64,000 nt of DNA from Gongronella butleri (GCA_025201375.1 JAIWZP010000024.1:310001-374000), one strand, 5' to 3'. Counted from the stretch's first letter, positions 11,413 through 24,289 are shown. Notes: generated from the sequence alone by a model not told the origin. Numbers and translations are program-made.

Positions 11413-12879
11413 GGAAAAAACACAAGCACGGCACGCACGAGAGGAAAAAGAAGGGAGAACAAGGAAAGGTGAGGCGAGATGAAAGAAGGAGAGTCTGCTA
11501 GGAATAAAAAGAAAAAAGAGAGTGCAAGAAAAAAAGGGGGGTCGTGCGCCTGCCAGGAACAAGTGAAAAAAAAAGTGAGCCTCAGGCGCCACAAACCCTG
11601 TCTTTTTCCTCCTTTTTTTTTTAAACACGCCCTTACCTTTTCACTAGCAAACAGAAAGAAAAGAGAGAGAGAAAGAGAGAGACCGGGTGTGGGTGCGGCC
11701 CAACAGTAAAGAAGAGATCAAAAAAGAAACCGAGAAAAAAGAGCTCCCTTGCCCTTCCATTTTGCCCTTTTTGGCGGAGCCTTAAAGCTAATGGAATTGA
11801 CGTTCGTTCCCCCCCCCTAGAAAGAGCTTTGGTGTCTCGCTGCCATTGGTCCAACGTGGCCCTTTGCTCTTTGGCCCCGCCCTCGCGTCGCGCTCTAAAC
11901 ATCATCCTTTGACGATCAATGCACCCCCAATGGCCGACCCTCGACAATGAACCTTGTCTCCACAAACATCCCATGAACTTGCACAATACCAACAAAAAAA
12001 AAAAAGAGGCAGAGAGCATTCGCATCGCCATGGCACAAATATCCCCCTTTTTTTCGTTTTGGGCACTTTTACCACGTGGATTTTCCTCACCTCATAAATT
12101 TCAACGAGTTGCTGTGCGCGTGTGCTCAATAAACTTGCATCCATCCGCTCGTCACATCCCCCACGCGTCCCCGGATCGCATCAAAAAGAGCCAAATCGCT
12201 GCATTTGCTAAAGATGTCCCACTTGAAACATCTGTACACCAAAAATGTAACACCCTAGCCCTTGCCATATGCCTCTCAACTTGTCGCTGCCAACCCCGCT
12301 TCATAAATGCACGTCGTTGATTCCTTAAAAAAAACCAAAAGGCTGTAAAAAAGGATACAATCGCGATTTATCGAAAACTTAATGAGTCAAGCCCTCGTTT
12401 TTATTGCGCAAAACGCAACTATCAGCCATCCAGAGCATACGCAGCAAGTCGGAAACACTGGTAATAAAAAACATTGTCAAATAATGCCTCTAAACCAGCG
12501 TAAAATACGTTAAATTGACATTTGCAGGTGTTACAGCGATCCGATCTTCGTCAAATTCGACCCAGATGTCTCTCTTGGACATTAGTAACACCACCGAAAT
12601 AATGAGCCACTAGCAATCAGCTGGTAGAGAAGAAATGATGAAAAAATCGACTGATTTGCGCACGTCAAACGTGTATCTCTTGATTGTGATGGTCGACTGC
12701 CAAGAAAAATTGGCATCATTGAAGCGCACTACGGTCAGCATTGTCTGGATTAAAGCTTGAGCCATTTGGACAAAGTCCAGTGGCAGTGGCTTCGTATTTA
12801 CTAGTTTTACTGTTAAATCATATGGAATCCGCTAACGACGAGCTGACAGGGCCCCAAAACGCGCTCAGCGTGAAATGGC
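11413..12879. other. Upstream region of Sec16 and intergenic DNA
   Basis: The first 300 bases are purine-rich on the plus strand, that is pyrimidine-rich on the Sec16 coding strand, like the leaders of the formin and WC-2-like genes here. Beyond about 12330 the sequence becomes AT-rich and repeat-like. No coding region recognised. Confidence 0.45.
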
Positions 12880-13610
12880 AAGCTAGAAATTCCTAGTCGG
12901 TCTTGGTTTGCAGCGGCCACACATCATTGAGACGCGCCACATGCAAATCAAAATTTTGAGCGTGGCGAGCTCCCGAGACAAAACTGAAAAATCAGGTCGC
13001 CCGAATGGAGCCAAACTTGCACACAAGATGGACGGCAGGGAGAAACCAACAAAAATGTCAAAAAAAGGGGTGATCCTTTTGTCGGATCGCAAGCAGTGAG
13101 CGATTTTCTGTAAAATTTCAATGGCGAATTGCATGAGAAAAACGCGCCCATAGAGTTACACCGACGCGTCCAAAAGCAAGGGGCGCGTCAGATGCATGGA
13201 ACTGATTAGGAACAGGCACGTGAGACGCGACGCCTGACGCGGTAAAACACGCGTCCAAAAATGATAATGATTTTAAAACCGTGTCAAACATGCCAAAAAT
13301 CACTTTTTTCATCGATCACCGATGCCCACCTACGCAACAAGCGACGCTCTTCCTGATGGTGTTTGTTTCTTGCAGATTCAGGCGTTTTTCGTTGAGATGA
13401 CTTTGGGTCCAAAATAAGACACTAAAAGCATTTTACGCCGGAACCAGCCAATGGACCCCTGGGTTTTATTTGATTTTTATCGGTGAAAGCGACGTGCTTG
13501 CCATGTAATTGAATGACGTGGCGTTCCGAGGACTAGAGATTTGCCATTTTCAAATCCACGACCGCACTCTTTGGAAAATCAGTGGTTTTCGAAAATGGGC
13601 ATTGCACGTC
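12880..13610 (-). repeat. Dispersed ~700-bp repeat, copy A (inverted relative to B and C)
   Basis: Reverse-complement match to copies at about 43326-44015 and 50331-51010. Shared blocks include (on B/C orientation) ATTTTCGAAAA at the left, CAGGGG.CCATTGG then TAAAATGCAAT in the middle, and CATCTTGTGTGCAAGTTTGG at the right. In the right block all three copies hold an open antisense frame with KLAHKM followed by KP[RT]K; in this copy it is the plus-strand frame 12908-13099. No family recognised. Confidence 0.75.
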
Positions 13611-14080
13611 CCCCATCGGCCACTGCCCTTGAAGAGCGGGCTCGTTTGAACAAGAAAACTTGGTATCATCCGTTCCAAGGGAAAATGACCTTTTTACTTG
13701 TAAATTCATCGACAAATGCCCAAAAAATAATAATTCGATATATAAACATGCTTTTCTCAATATCCAGCTAATTGGTCTCCATTGTTGTTGCGCAGCATGT
13801 GACGAAGCGGTTGGCGTCCTCTTCTACGTACACGAAGCAGACACATCAGTTTGACAAATTTTGTGCAACACCTCAAAAGCTCCAAAGTGTGCTTTTTTTT
13901 TTTCAAGAAAATAGAAGAGGCACATGGGGGTAATTTGCGTTTTTTATAAAGTTAATTAGGAATGCTTTGTGCGAGACGAGTGCGTGTATGTGCGTGCAAA
14001 AAAAAAAAAAAAAGGAACAAGGAGCTGATGAAAATGAGAAAAATAAGGTACAAGAAAGAAAAAAAACGAGGGAGACAAGT
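13611..14080. other. Intergenic DNA 3' of the formin gene
   Basis: No gene seen. AT-rich with two homopolymer runs (near 13890 and 14000). It contains the presumed 3' UTR of the minus-strand formin. Confidence 0.45.
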
Positions 14081-17000
14081 CTATTCTAGTGTTGCTTCTT
14101 CCTCGGTCAGGGAAGCGAGGCGTCTCATGCGATCGCTGCTGGCCAGACGCTTGGACTTTGAGCGTGTCCTTGGTGCGGGGGGTTCGTCGACCTCCATTTG
14201 CATGTTTTTGAGCAGATCTTCTGCTTGGATGAGCATGGATTCGGCGCGTGTCTTGCGCCTATCGCGGCCCGCGTTGGTACGACGCGTGCGCTGGCGCGTG
14301 GCAGTCGACATTTCGCCGGACCGCAGCCGCTCGAGCAGATTGTCCATGATATGCTTGTCCTCGTTACCCGTGTCAATGACATGCTGCTGTGCTTGTTGCT
14401 GCGCCTGCTTGCGCCGCTCCTTGAGCTCCTCTTCGTACTGTCGCGCCTTTTTGATCTGCTCCTCCTTTTTCTTGATCGCCTCCAAATCGCTCTTGGCGCG
14501 CTAAAAAAAAAAAAAAAGCAAAAAAATAAAAATAAAAAAAGAGATGAATATTGCACGTCGTGACATGCTTTAAAAACAAAATTTACCTCCCAGCTCGACG
14601 TGAATGTCTTGAAGATGCTAAAGAACTCGTCGGGTTTGATGTCCTTTGGATTTTCGCCAAAGTAGGACACGACGTCTTTGTAGGCAATGTCCATGGCCGT
14701 ATACCGGACCTCCAATTGATCGAATTTCTCGACGGCGACGTCCCTAAAGTCGGCCATGATGGCGGCAAACTGGTCGTCGGGCGGTGCGGTGTATTCGTCG
14801 CTGTAGTGCACGTCCAATTCGTGGATGAGGCGCTGCAGGCCGACGCGCAGCTCATTGTAGTCCTTGATCAGGTCCTGCATGGTCACACGGCACGCCTCGC
14901 CGCACAATTGCAAGTCATCGAGCAGCCGGTCGTTGATGTGCGCGAAGTTGGCCTCGACAATCGTGATCAAAAAGTGCAACAATGTCGAATCGTTGCTGGC
15001 CGCCTTGGTATCCACCAGCTTGTTGATGCCGCCAATGCGAATACCAAACGCGCCGCCCTGGAAGTTGGTGCCGTTCAAAAAGTTGCCCACAAGCAGAATC
15101 ACATTGAGGAAATCACGGAATGCCTGCGATTCACGCAGTGCCGTCGACGCGTCCATGACATTGGCCATGTTCTATCATACAATTTAAAAAAATAGAGAAA
15201 TCAGCATTGATACGCAGTTTTTTCTTCTTCTAGAGGTTGCCAACCTTGCTGAGCTGCGCCATTTTTTCGGCAAACGTGGTCTTGAACAGCATACAGTCAA
15301 TGCGCTCCTTGAAACGATCAATGCCCATGATCTAAAAAGATAAAAGGAGTCAGATATTCGCCATTTTCCCTTTTTTTTTTTCTTTCTCTCTCTTTCTCAT
15401 TCGCACCTCGGCACAGAACGCGTCGGGGCGCGACAAATTTTGCAGATCCTCCTCGGAGGCCGTCTTTAAAAACACATTGAGTTTGCCCAATTCGTCGGGG
15501 GTGGGCGCATTGATCTGCATGTTGTGCAGCAGGGTCTCTGTGCAGAACTTGTCGTCGACCGCCAGCAATTTGCGCTTGATCTCTGCAAAGGACAAATGCT
15601 TGCATTTGGCCAAAATGGCAATATCTATTGAAAATAGGAGTTACATCCGTTGATTTTCTTTTCTTTTCTTTTTTTTCTTTTCGCTTTTTTCTTTTTCGTA
15701 CTGATGCTGTGTGCCTTGCGCGAGTCGATGATGCAGATTTCCTGCTTCTTTTCCTGGTGGACCTTTTTAGCTTTTTTGGCGACGCGTTGGGCAAATGCCT
15801 CTTCAATGCGATCAAATAGGCCCTCGGCATCCATCTTGGCGGCCAAATCGTTCTCAACGGCATCGGCAGACTCCCAGACGGTGGCCTTGATCTGCTGCGG
15901 GTTCATCTTTTGCCATTGGAGGCCGCGTGTCTTGATGTTGGGCATGTGCTTGACGATCTTGCGATTGGCACCAAATGGCGCGCTCGGGATGGCTGCAGGT
16001 GGTGGTGGCGGTGGTGGTGGAGGTGGCGGCAGAAGCGCGCTGCCATTTGGTGCAGCGGCGGCGACATCGAGCACGCCGCCGGCCAAGGATTTGCGTCGTT
16101 CGCTCATATGGACCTGTTTTTTGATGGCGGCTGTGAAAGACGAGGGACCGCCGGTATTCATAACAGGTGGAGGTGGAGGAGGGGGCGGTGGTGGCGGTGG
16201 AGGGGCGGGTGCTCCGGTGGTGGGGGGCGCCATGGGAGGAATTGGAGCCATTGGAGGTGGCGGAGGTGGCGGCACAGGGATATTGGTGGAAACAGGGGTG
16301 TCCACAGCCATCATTGGAGGAGGAGGTGGCGGTGGCACGGGGATATTCGTCAAAACAGGCGCGTCCACAGCCATTGGCGTGGGTCCGGAAGTCGTCGACG
16401 CGTGAACATTGGTGGTGGGCGAGGTTGACGACGTGGACAAGACGGAAGATGGCTTGTTTTTGGTGGAAAGTGGCATGGACGCGTCGGACGCCGACGACGT
16501 ACGCGTTGGTAACGGTGTGGACGGTGGTTCAAGCTGACGCGACGTGCTATCGACTGACGATGAGCGTGGTGGAAGACTATTCATGGGTGTGGAAGGCGTG
16601 CCGGTGGAAGAAGAGGCATTGGACTCCATGGACGTGCGTCGAGGGCGATCGTGGGACAGAGAAGACACATGGCGTGGTTCGACAATGGTTGCGCCCGACA
16701 ATGGATTCGTATAAGCAATGGTATCCTGCGACAATGCCTCGGTTTCTTCGTAATTCGAATAATCCAGGATGTGGTCGAGCACACTGCCGCTATCCGAAGG
16801 CACGAAATCGAGATCGACGCGTGGCGCGTGCCTTTTTTCATCCTTGAATTCAGTTTCTTCTTCATGGAATTCAAGGGTTTCCTTGGTTTCACGGCCAAAA
16901 GACGCGTCGCGTCGTGTCGGGCTTTCGCGTGGTATGCTGACGAGCTTGGCAGTGCCTTGACGCGGCTGGTCATCGTCATGGTCTTCGTCGACCATCATGG

Positions 17001-19756
17001 GATCGTCGGGTGGCGCAGCAGCGCTGGTGGTATCTTGCAGCACTTGACGTCGATTCTGCTTTTTCGGCCGCCGGTGTGCAGAACCCATAAGCGGCATGGA
17101 CCCGGGAAGCACAAAATCGCTGAGGCCGCTGCTCGACCCGAATTGCATCGCCAACTTGTTCTTGAATTCCGTCGACAGACCCATGGCCGCCGTCTTGCTA
17201 TCCATAGTCGATGACGAAAGCGGCGCATTGCTCGACAACGATGACGACGACGCAAACGCCGCGCCGCCAGCCAGATCAGCCAATGACGAAGACGTGTTGG
17301 ATGCCATGGACGCGTGCGATGCCGAAGGCTTGGTGGTTTGCGACACGGACGATGCCGGGCGGCCCTCGAGACTCTCCTGGGCGCGAACACGGCCCGCCGC
17401 CTTGGCCAAATCGCGGCGGCTCAGCACCAGAGGGGTATCGTCATCGTCCATGGCGTCGCCAAGGACATCGTGCCGGTCCAATGCCCGGTAAAACATGTCC
17501 AGCTGCGCTTGTGTCTTTTCCAGGCTCTTTTCATAGTCGCCTTGCAAATCACGCAGCTTTCCCTGCAACGTCGAGATCGTGTGCCGCGACATCCGCAGCA
17601 AATCTTCCAACGACGCCGTCTTGTCCCGCAATTGCTCCAATTCCATCGTGTCTACATCAAAAAGACAAAAAAGTGAATTTCTTGCTCGTTTTTCATCATT
17701 TTCTCTCCAAGCAGAGAGCTTACCTCCGACGCCAGCACCTCCACCGTTTTCCAATTGCTGCCGTAAAAGATCGCGTTCGGCGACAACGTCATCGTACATG
17801 TCCTGGAGCGCGCGGACCTCGTCGAGCGTAGCTTGAAGTTGATCTTGATCGGCAAACTTGTCCATGAGGTGGCGGACCGACGTGCCGTACGAGGTTGAAA
17901 AATCCTCGACCAGGCCCTTGTGGTCCAGGACAACTTGCGTAATGAGATTGTCGATGATTTGGAAATAGCGCGATTTGAGCGAATGTTCTTCGTTGACGAG
18001 CAGCATGTGCTGCAGGCAGCTCAAGAAAAAGTCGTAGCCGCGCGTGCCCTGGACGCTCGACAGCACGCACTCAAACACGTCGCGCGGGTCGTTCATGTCG
18101 CCAAGCACCTTGTCGTGGTAAATCTCAATAATATCGTCTTGGTCGTTCTCCGCCCATGACTTGTACTCTTGGATCTGTCGATTGACGTGCTCGCTATTCA
18201 GCTCCGCCATACGCTCCATGATCTTCTCCAGCCCAGACGCGTGCAATTGGTTGCGCAGGTGGATTCGCACCTCCGTGTCTTCCACCACATTGATGATCGC
18301 ATTCACAAAAATCATATTGTACAGCTAAATAAAGCGCGAGGATGAGAAATGAGCGCGTCCGACACGCTTTTCTTTTCATTTTTTTTTTTTTTTTACCGCG
18401 TATTCGGCGAGCTGACCGTCGGCGCCCATGTTGCCCATGCGCTTGAAATCCTCGCTGGCGCCAACCATGCTGCCCATGCGTCCGCGGCCACCAAGCGCAA
18501 TGTCCAGCCCGTGCAGCCACAAGTCGAAGCGGCCGAGCGTCTTTGTGCCGTCACGCAGCCGGTCCATCGCCTTTAGCACCATCTCTTGGCCAATTGGCAC
18601 CTCAAAGTAGCATAAAAACACGAGCACTTCACACACAAGCCGCCGCGCCACCAGCGACGGCGAAACAAGGCAATTCACAATCTGCTGAATCGATCGGGGG
18701 TGCTGCAAAATTTCTTTGGCGCCAACCTAGAAGCAAAAAGTAAAGAAAAGAAAAGAAAAAGAAAAAGATCAAAAATCAGTTCATTTGCTCTCCCAATGTA
18801 GTCCCAATTCATCGTCATACCCGGTTGTTGAGGATCGCCTTGAAGCATTTTAACAAATCAATCTCGACCTGAGGATCCATTTCCTTTTTTTGCTGCTTGT
18901 CAGCATTGACGACAAAGAGAACCTCCGTGATCAGCGGAAGACCGTTCATTTCGATGAATTGGCGCACCCAGCTATTCAAAAAAAAAAAAAAAGTAAGCTC
19001 ACTTTTATCAATTTCGCTCTTAACTTTTTTTTTTTTTTTTTACCCAAGTGGCATGGTGCGCAGACCGACGGACAGTCGGCTAATGGTCTTTGGGTGCACT
19101 TGTTTTTCAGCCAGCTTTTTCACAAAATATTCGGGGCTATTGTCGGTGCCGTCCTTGTGATGGCGATCGGTGGTGCGCTTAGTCGAAGTGGACGCCGATG
19201 GCACATTGGCAGCCGCACCCATTTCGGCCTGGATGTCCTGCGTCACCATCAATCGCTTTTTCTCAATCGAGAATCCCATCATCACGGTGCGCGCTGCGGG
19301 GTCGTGAATGCCGCGACGTACCTAAAAAAAAAAAAGTGAGACCTTGCTGAGCTCTCAATTTCTTGTTTCCGCTCCCCGCCCAATCGTCAATCGCGCCTTA
19401 CCAACATCCTTTCAAACCGCTCCTCAACATCCGCGTCGTGCAGACGATCATGCGAGTCATCATTGTAGCCATTGGACGAGTGTGAGCTACGAATGGACGA
19501 TCCTTCGCGCCCTAAAAGCGGAGAAAACAGCGCGTGAGCCTCCCAGAATCGCCCCCTCCTCGTTTTTATTTGCCTAATTACCTGAAAGATAGTCGTCTGC
19601 GTTGGATGAGGAGGTCATGGATGAGTAGGCCGACGGTGCAAAGGTCGGGCTGGACGGCGACACGGAAGCGCCATAGCTGTTGCTGCTCTGTTGCGGGATT
19701 GGCGTGGAGATGGGGGGTGGCCGCTTGGGCTTCTTGCCCCTGGCAAACATATCCAT
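14081..19756 (-). CDS. Diaphanous-type formin (GBD/FH3-FH1-FH2-DAD)
   Basis: Eleven exons join in frame: 19756-19582, 19511-19402, 19321-19044, 18971-18821, 18726-18397, 18324-17724, 17651-15702, 15624-15407, 15331-15245, 15171-14587, 14500-14081, giving 1634 residues. A short basic, proline-rich N-terminus is followed by the Rho-binding/FH3 (armadillo-like) region at about 85-540, entered through DVEERFERML. A low-complexity linker comes next. FH1, with repeated PPPPPPP tracts, lies at about 970-1105. FH2 lies at about 1110-1520 and includes LLVGNFLNGTNFQGGAFG. A DAD-like MDNLLERLRSG near 1553 precedes a basic tail. Known role of the family: Rho-GTPase-released nucleation and elongation of unbranched actin filaments for polarity and cytokinesis (yeast Bni1/Bnr1). 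All key blocks are present, so the gene appears intact and autoinhibited in the usual way. Confidence 0.95.
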
Positions 19757-20224
19757 GTTGACAGAGTGGAAAGAGAGGAAGAGCGAGAAAAGGAGAGGCG
19801 AGGGAAAAGCGCGGACAGAAGGGGAAACGGATGAAAAAGAAAGAAACAGGAAAAAAAAGACAACAGGAAACGTGAATGAAAAAAAAAAGGGGGAAGACCC
19901 AAATTCAACTTCAGGTCCCCGCCTTTTTTTCTTTTTGCGACCGAGGTGCCAATTAGCGTTGTGCAATGCACGATATCTCGTCAAAAACGATCATTTCACA
20001 CCGCTTTCATTTTTTTTTTTTTTTTTTTCATTCCAAAACTCTATTCCCTACGCACTCTAAAGTCACACACAAACTCTTTTTTATGCCAAACGCAAACGAT
20101 CAATAATAACCTGGATTTTGGCGGGCGTGCCAGGACCCACATAAAAAAAAGTGTTTCCAACAGTAACACGATCAATGCGAGAGTCAATTTGATTTTTTAA
20201 TTCTTCAATTGGGCACACAGTCTA
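19757..20224. other. Formin leader and prefoldin 3' flank
   Basis: Immediately 5' of the formin start the coding (minus) strand is strongly pyrimidine-rich for about 120 bases. The rest is the downstream flank of the prefoldin gene, with a T run near 20010. No further gene. Confidence 0.5.
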
Positions 20225-21067
20225 TTATTTGGCACTCTGCTTCTGCTGCTCTTCTTGCAGCTTGTCTTGCATCACGCTCACAATGGCTAGAAAAATGGCA
20301 AAAAGCAAAAAAAAAAAAATCGAGTCAATGGCCGGCCAATCGCGCGAACGGACGCGCCAACACGCGTCTTGTTCCGTACCTCGTAGGCTGTTTTGCTTGT
20401 CCGTGATGTTCTTCTCCAATTTGCCCATGTTGGACTTGACATAGTCCACCTTTTCCTTGTAAAATTTGGACGCGTCGTCGATGGACTGCAAAAAAAAAAA
20501 GAGTCATGAGTCACGCAAATGATGCGGAATTGGATCAATTGTACCTTTTCCACATAGTAGCCCGTGCCAATGTCGACAATCACTTTTTCCACATTGCTAA
20601 GTTTGCCTGGAACATAGAGGTGCAAATGGAGTCAAGGATGTTTTTTTTTCTCACTAAAATCAGTGTGTTTGCTCGTTCTCGCCACTCTCTCGCTCCCCCC
20701 AACCCGTCCGCAAAGTGTTGAAAAAGGATATAGATGAAGTGAGAGGCACCAAGATCTGCTTGTCTATTGGCAAGAGTGAAGAATAAGTGTCGTGCACACG
20801 CGTTTTTCCTTTTTTTCATGCTTTACCTTCGGGTTGTTCGCCTTGCAAGCTGTCCACGCTGTCGGCACAGTCCTTGAATCGGCCCTGAACGCCCTTGAGC
20901 TTGGTATACGACTGCGTCAAGTGTTGAAGTTCCTAAAAAAAAGAGATGAATGGCTGTTTTAACGCGCCAATGGATGGTTTTACCTCCTCGAGCTGCGTCT
21001 TGACTTGCTGCAGAGCAGGCAGATCGAGATCTGTCAGATTGACTTGTTGTTGTTGTGTATTGGCCAT
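20225..21067 (-). CDS. Prefoldin subunit 5 (GimC alpha-type)
   Basis: Five small exons join in frame: 21067-20984, 20932-20827, 20606-20545, 20485-20380, 20286-20225, giving 139 residues. Prefoldin alpha architecture is visible: an N-terminal helix entered by NLTDLDLPALQQVKTQLEEELQ, a central beta part (VEKVIVDIGTGYYVEK, the typical alpha-class strand signature) and a C-terminal coiled coil. The family member (yeast Gim5/Pac10-type complex) captures unfolded actin and tubulin and hands them to the chaperonin CCT. The length is slightly below the usual 150-160 residues. The start 21067 directly precedes the conserved helix. Confidence 0.92.
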
Positions 21068-21702
21068 GGCAAGAAAGGGACGAGACGAGGGAGAAAGACC
21101 GAGCGGGACGACAAACAGCACCCAAACGACTTTTACATCGATTTAAAACCCAGCGCAACGTAATGCTCTTGTCACGTCGACCTTGACCTTGCTGGAAAAG
21201 CCAAAAATGAGCAGCTTCTTTTTTAAAAGAAAGAAGACGATGATTCAGAAAAACGTGATTTTTCATGCAAAATTGCTTTTTACTTGAAAATGACCTGGCG
21301 GATCATCCCGGCGCGTCGCGCCAGGCGTCTTCTGTGGATCGATTGCTTGCAAATTGAACATGGGGCACAAAAGGGATCAATTAACCCCGAAAACTATGCA
21401 GCGCGATGCAATGACTGTTTTGGCCGCTTTGAATGAATGTTTTGTAGAAAATGATCCATGGAGGACCGGCAGTGCACGGGCGTGGCCAACTTGCTCCATT
21501 TGAGCTTTTTACGTGGTGTGGATCCCGGCACGATCACGTGTAAGTGCACAAAAAGACATGGCGGAGACGAGAACACGTAAAAATCGATTTCTGGGCTCTT
21601 CTTTTAAAAAGGAAACGCCGCGCTTTTTTTTTTTTTTCTCGCTCCTCTTTCTTTCTTTTGATACCTTTTTTTTCGTTTCTAGTCCGCCAAGACCTTTTCA
21701 CA
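21068..21702. promoter_or_regulatory. Divergent promoter region, prefoldin 5 / BAP31-like
   Basis: The 635 bases between two divergent start codons must hold both promoters. No TATA box stands out. TTTTTCGTTTCTAG at about 21670-21682 resembles a splice acceptor 20 bases before the BAP31-like ATG, so a leader intron is possible. No other gene. Confidence 0.4.
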
Positions 21703-22971
21703 ATGACCATTTATTATACGTTGACCTTTGCTATTCTCGTCACCGAGGTAAAACATTCTTTGGATACACGCGTCTCGCCGTGCAAAGCGACTCATACTCG
21801 TTTGGCGTCTTCTTTTTGATAGATGTTCATGTTTGGCATCCTCGTTGTAAGTGGTCAACACGCTTTTTTCCCCTTCTGTCGGTCCCTGGTCCCGGCGCAC
21901 CCGTCTCAATTCCTTTTTTTCTTCTTTGTAGCTGCCTTTGCCCTCGCACTGGCGTCGTGCTATGCTCAAGTTTGTGTCGTCGTCGCCTATTGTAAGACGC
22001 GCTAAAAAGGGTTCACACGCGAAAAATCATCACCCCCCCCTGAAACGTTAACAATTTCTTTGTCTTTTTTAGGTTGCCAAGGCTCTGTATGGCTTGAAGA
22101 TCATCTTTGGGTAAGCTGCATCTCGCGCCATGTGTGCATCGGGGGAACAAATCGTGCTCACAATTGGATATCTTTTTTTTTTGTTTTTCTGCATGATTAG
22201 CTTCATTTTCGTTTTGTTCATTGGTAAGGACGCCATTGGTCGTCGTGGGAAGGACGGGGAGACCTAGTGGGAGGGTGGCATGACCCCACGCCATTGCCAT
22301 CTCGGCCGTGTCTCCTAACTCTTTTTTTCTTTCTCTTTTTTTTTTTTTTTTTGCAAAAAGATACCATCAACCGCCTGCAACGTCTGGATGTCGAGGAGGA
22401 CAACGAACAGCGCCACCACGACTATGCTTTCGAGGCAAACCAACGTGCCAAAAAGTTCTACGCGCAGCGCAATCTGTACCTCACTGGCTTCACCCTCTTC
22501 CTCTCCTTGTAAGCGCGTTTCCAGGACATATACAAGATAGAGCAGCAATTGATCCGGCTCCCCCCCCCTTTTTTCATAGGATCTTGGAGCGCACGAGTGC
22601 CTTGGTCATCCAGATGCTGAAGCGTGAAGAAGAACTGGAATCCGCTCGCAAGGAGGTAAAATGAAAAAAAGGGATAAAAAAAAAAAGCGCGCGGCGCGGC
22701 GCAGCACAGCACTTACACTCTTGTTCTTTGATAGTCCGCGTTGGTTGGCAAGGACCAGCAGCGTCTGATTGACATGGAAAACGACTACAAAAAGCAAGTG
22801 AACACGCTCAAGGCCGAGATCAAGGCCCTCAAGGACCAGGAGCGCGATTTTGACACCTTGAAGAAGCAGGCCAGCCAGCAGGCCGCCGAGTACGACCGTC
22901 TCGCCGACGAGCGCAACGCCTTTGAGCGTGCCGCCTCTGGTCAAAAGGACGAGGACAAGAAGAGCATCTAA
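21703..22971 (+). CDS. BAP31/Yet-like ER membrane protein
   Basis: Eight exons join in frame: 21703-21747, 21823-21846, 21932-21991, 22073-22110, 22201-22223, 22361-22508, 22580-22655, 22735-22971, giving 216 residues. Three N-terminal hydrophobic segments (ending in GFIFVLFID) are separated by the family motif WRRAMLKFVSSSPI. They are followed by the hairpin region with RLDVEEDNEQ and a C-terminal cytosolic coiled coil. The protein ends in KKSI, a classic KKXX dilysine ER-retrieval signal. Family members (animal BAP31, yeast Yet1/Yet3) act in ER cargo export and quality control. Exons 2 and 5 are only 24 and 23 nt. AATAAA-type signals follow at about 23120. Confidence 0.93.
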
Positions 22972-23237
22972 GGCACCAATCCGCTGCCAAATGCCAATTT
23001 CGTCCCTCCCCCAGCCCCCCACTCCCACTTGGAACATCATTTCTACTCTTTTTCCGCCCACCCCCTTCACTCGCATTGATAGCATCTTGCCACTGTCAAA
23101 AAAAAAAATAACCAGTCATCCCAATAAAAAATAAAAAACGATCGATGACGCGTTCTCGGATTGCTAATTGATGCTCAATCTGCCTAGCAAGGTATATGCT
23201 ACTGTAACACATGCTTGGCCTCAAAGATTCAACGAGA

Positions 23238-23271
<34 letters not shown>

Positions 23272-24289
23272 CGCGTGTGTTTTGAACAGAATCTGTTGAA
23301 ATCTAGACGAATTTACTGATTAGACCCTAGCTTTGAGGTGATTTCGCAAAATTTGTTTAGATGAGAGAATGGTGAACACAAAACGCCAACACTACCAGCT
23401 TTTCTCAGTGATCGGCTTTCTCATTCCTGTGGAAAATGCACCTTGAATATAATAATCAGGGTCAAATTGACACCTAGAAAGCTAACTCGCCGAGATCTCT
23501 ACGCCATCTCTCCAAAATACAAGCGCTTTCGCCGCCCTTGCTCACAGATTCATTTGAGGTGCCACGAACGCCAATAGGTTGCGCCATTATCGCGTGAGCG
23601 ACCAAAATGAAGAAGATCCTTCCCCCTTTGGCTGGATGCGTCCTCCGGATCTTGTTCAACGGGTCCAATATTTGAACCAGAGGATAAAGAACATAAAACT
23701 TCAACATTGTCAACGTTTTTCAGTGATCGGATCACTCACTTCTGAGAAAATGCATTTTACTTGGATTTACGGTAGGGCCAAAACAGGATCACAACGATCC
23801 TTGAAGGTTAACTCGCCGAGATCTGGACGCGATGTCCCAAAACCACAAGCGCTTTTACCGTGTTTGCCTGCTGATTCATTTGAGGTGATTCACAAGTCCG
23901 GTCGTTCAGCCGTTGCCGCGGTACGAGACCAAATGCTGGTGATTTTACCCCATTTCGCCCGTGAAACTGGCGCTTTATTAGAAACTTGTTCATCTGGTCC
24001 CAAAATTGGACCAGTTGATGGTAAACACAATTCTCCAACGGTATTAATTTTGTTCGCGGATCGGATCACTCAGTCTCGAGAAATCGCGAGATTCGCGCTT
24101 GCTAGTGAAATCCTAGCGCCAAACAATATTTTACGCGTTCCTCCTGATGAGGCTGACCATATGGCGTCAAATTTGAACCAGTGGACACTCAACTCAAAGC
24201 TTCAATGGCTCCAAGAAGTTTTTCGCAAATCGGATCACGCACTCACATCACCTCGCATCCTTACCGTACCACGTGGTGGCAACAAGAAC
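22972..24289. repeat. Degenerate repeat region upstream of Ty3/Gypsy pol, with long A tract
   Basis: After the BAP31 3' flank and an A run of about 34 bases (near 23238-23270), the sequence contains diverged direct repeats. TAACTCGCCGAGATCT recurs at about 23478 and 23814, followed each time by CAAGCGCTTT and GATTCATTTGAGGTG. CAGTGATCGG is shared at about 23408 and 23721, and a third partial unit with CGGATCACTCA occurs near 24062 and again near 24231. The period is about 310-335 bp. A frame (23579-24484) runs through it but shows no gag or protease signature; it may be a degraded leader or LTR-derived array of the element whose pol follows. Confidence 0.5.
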
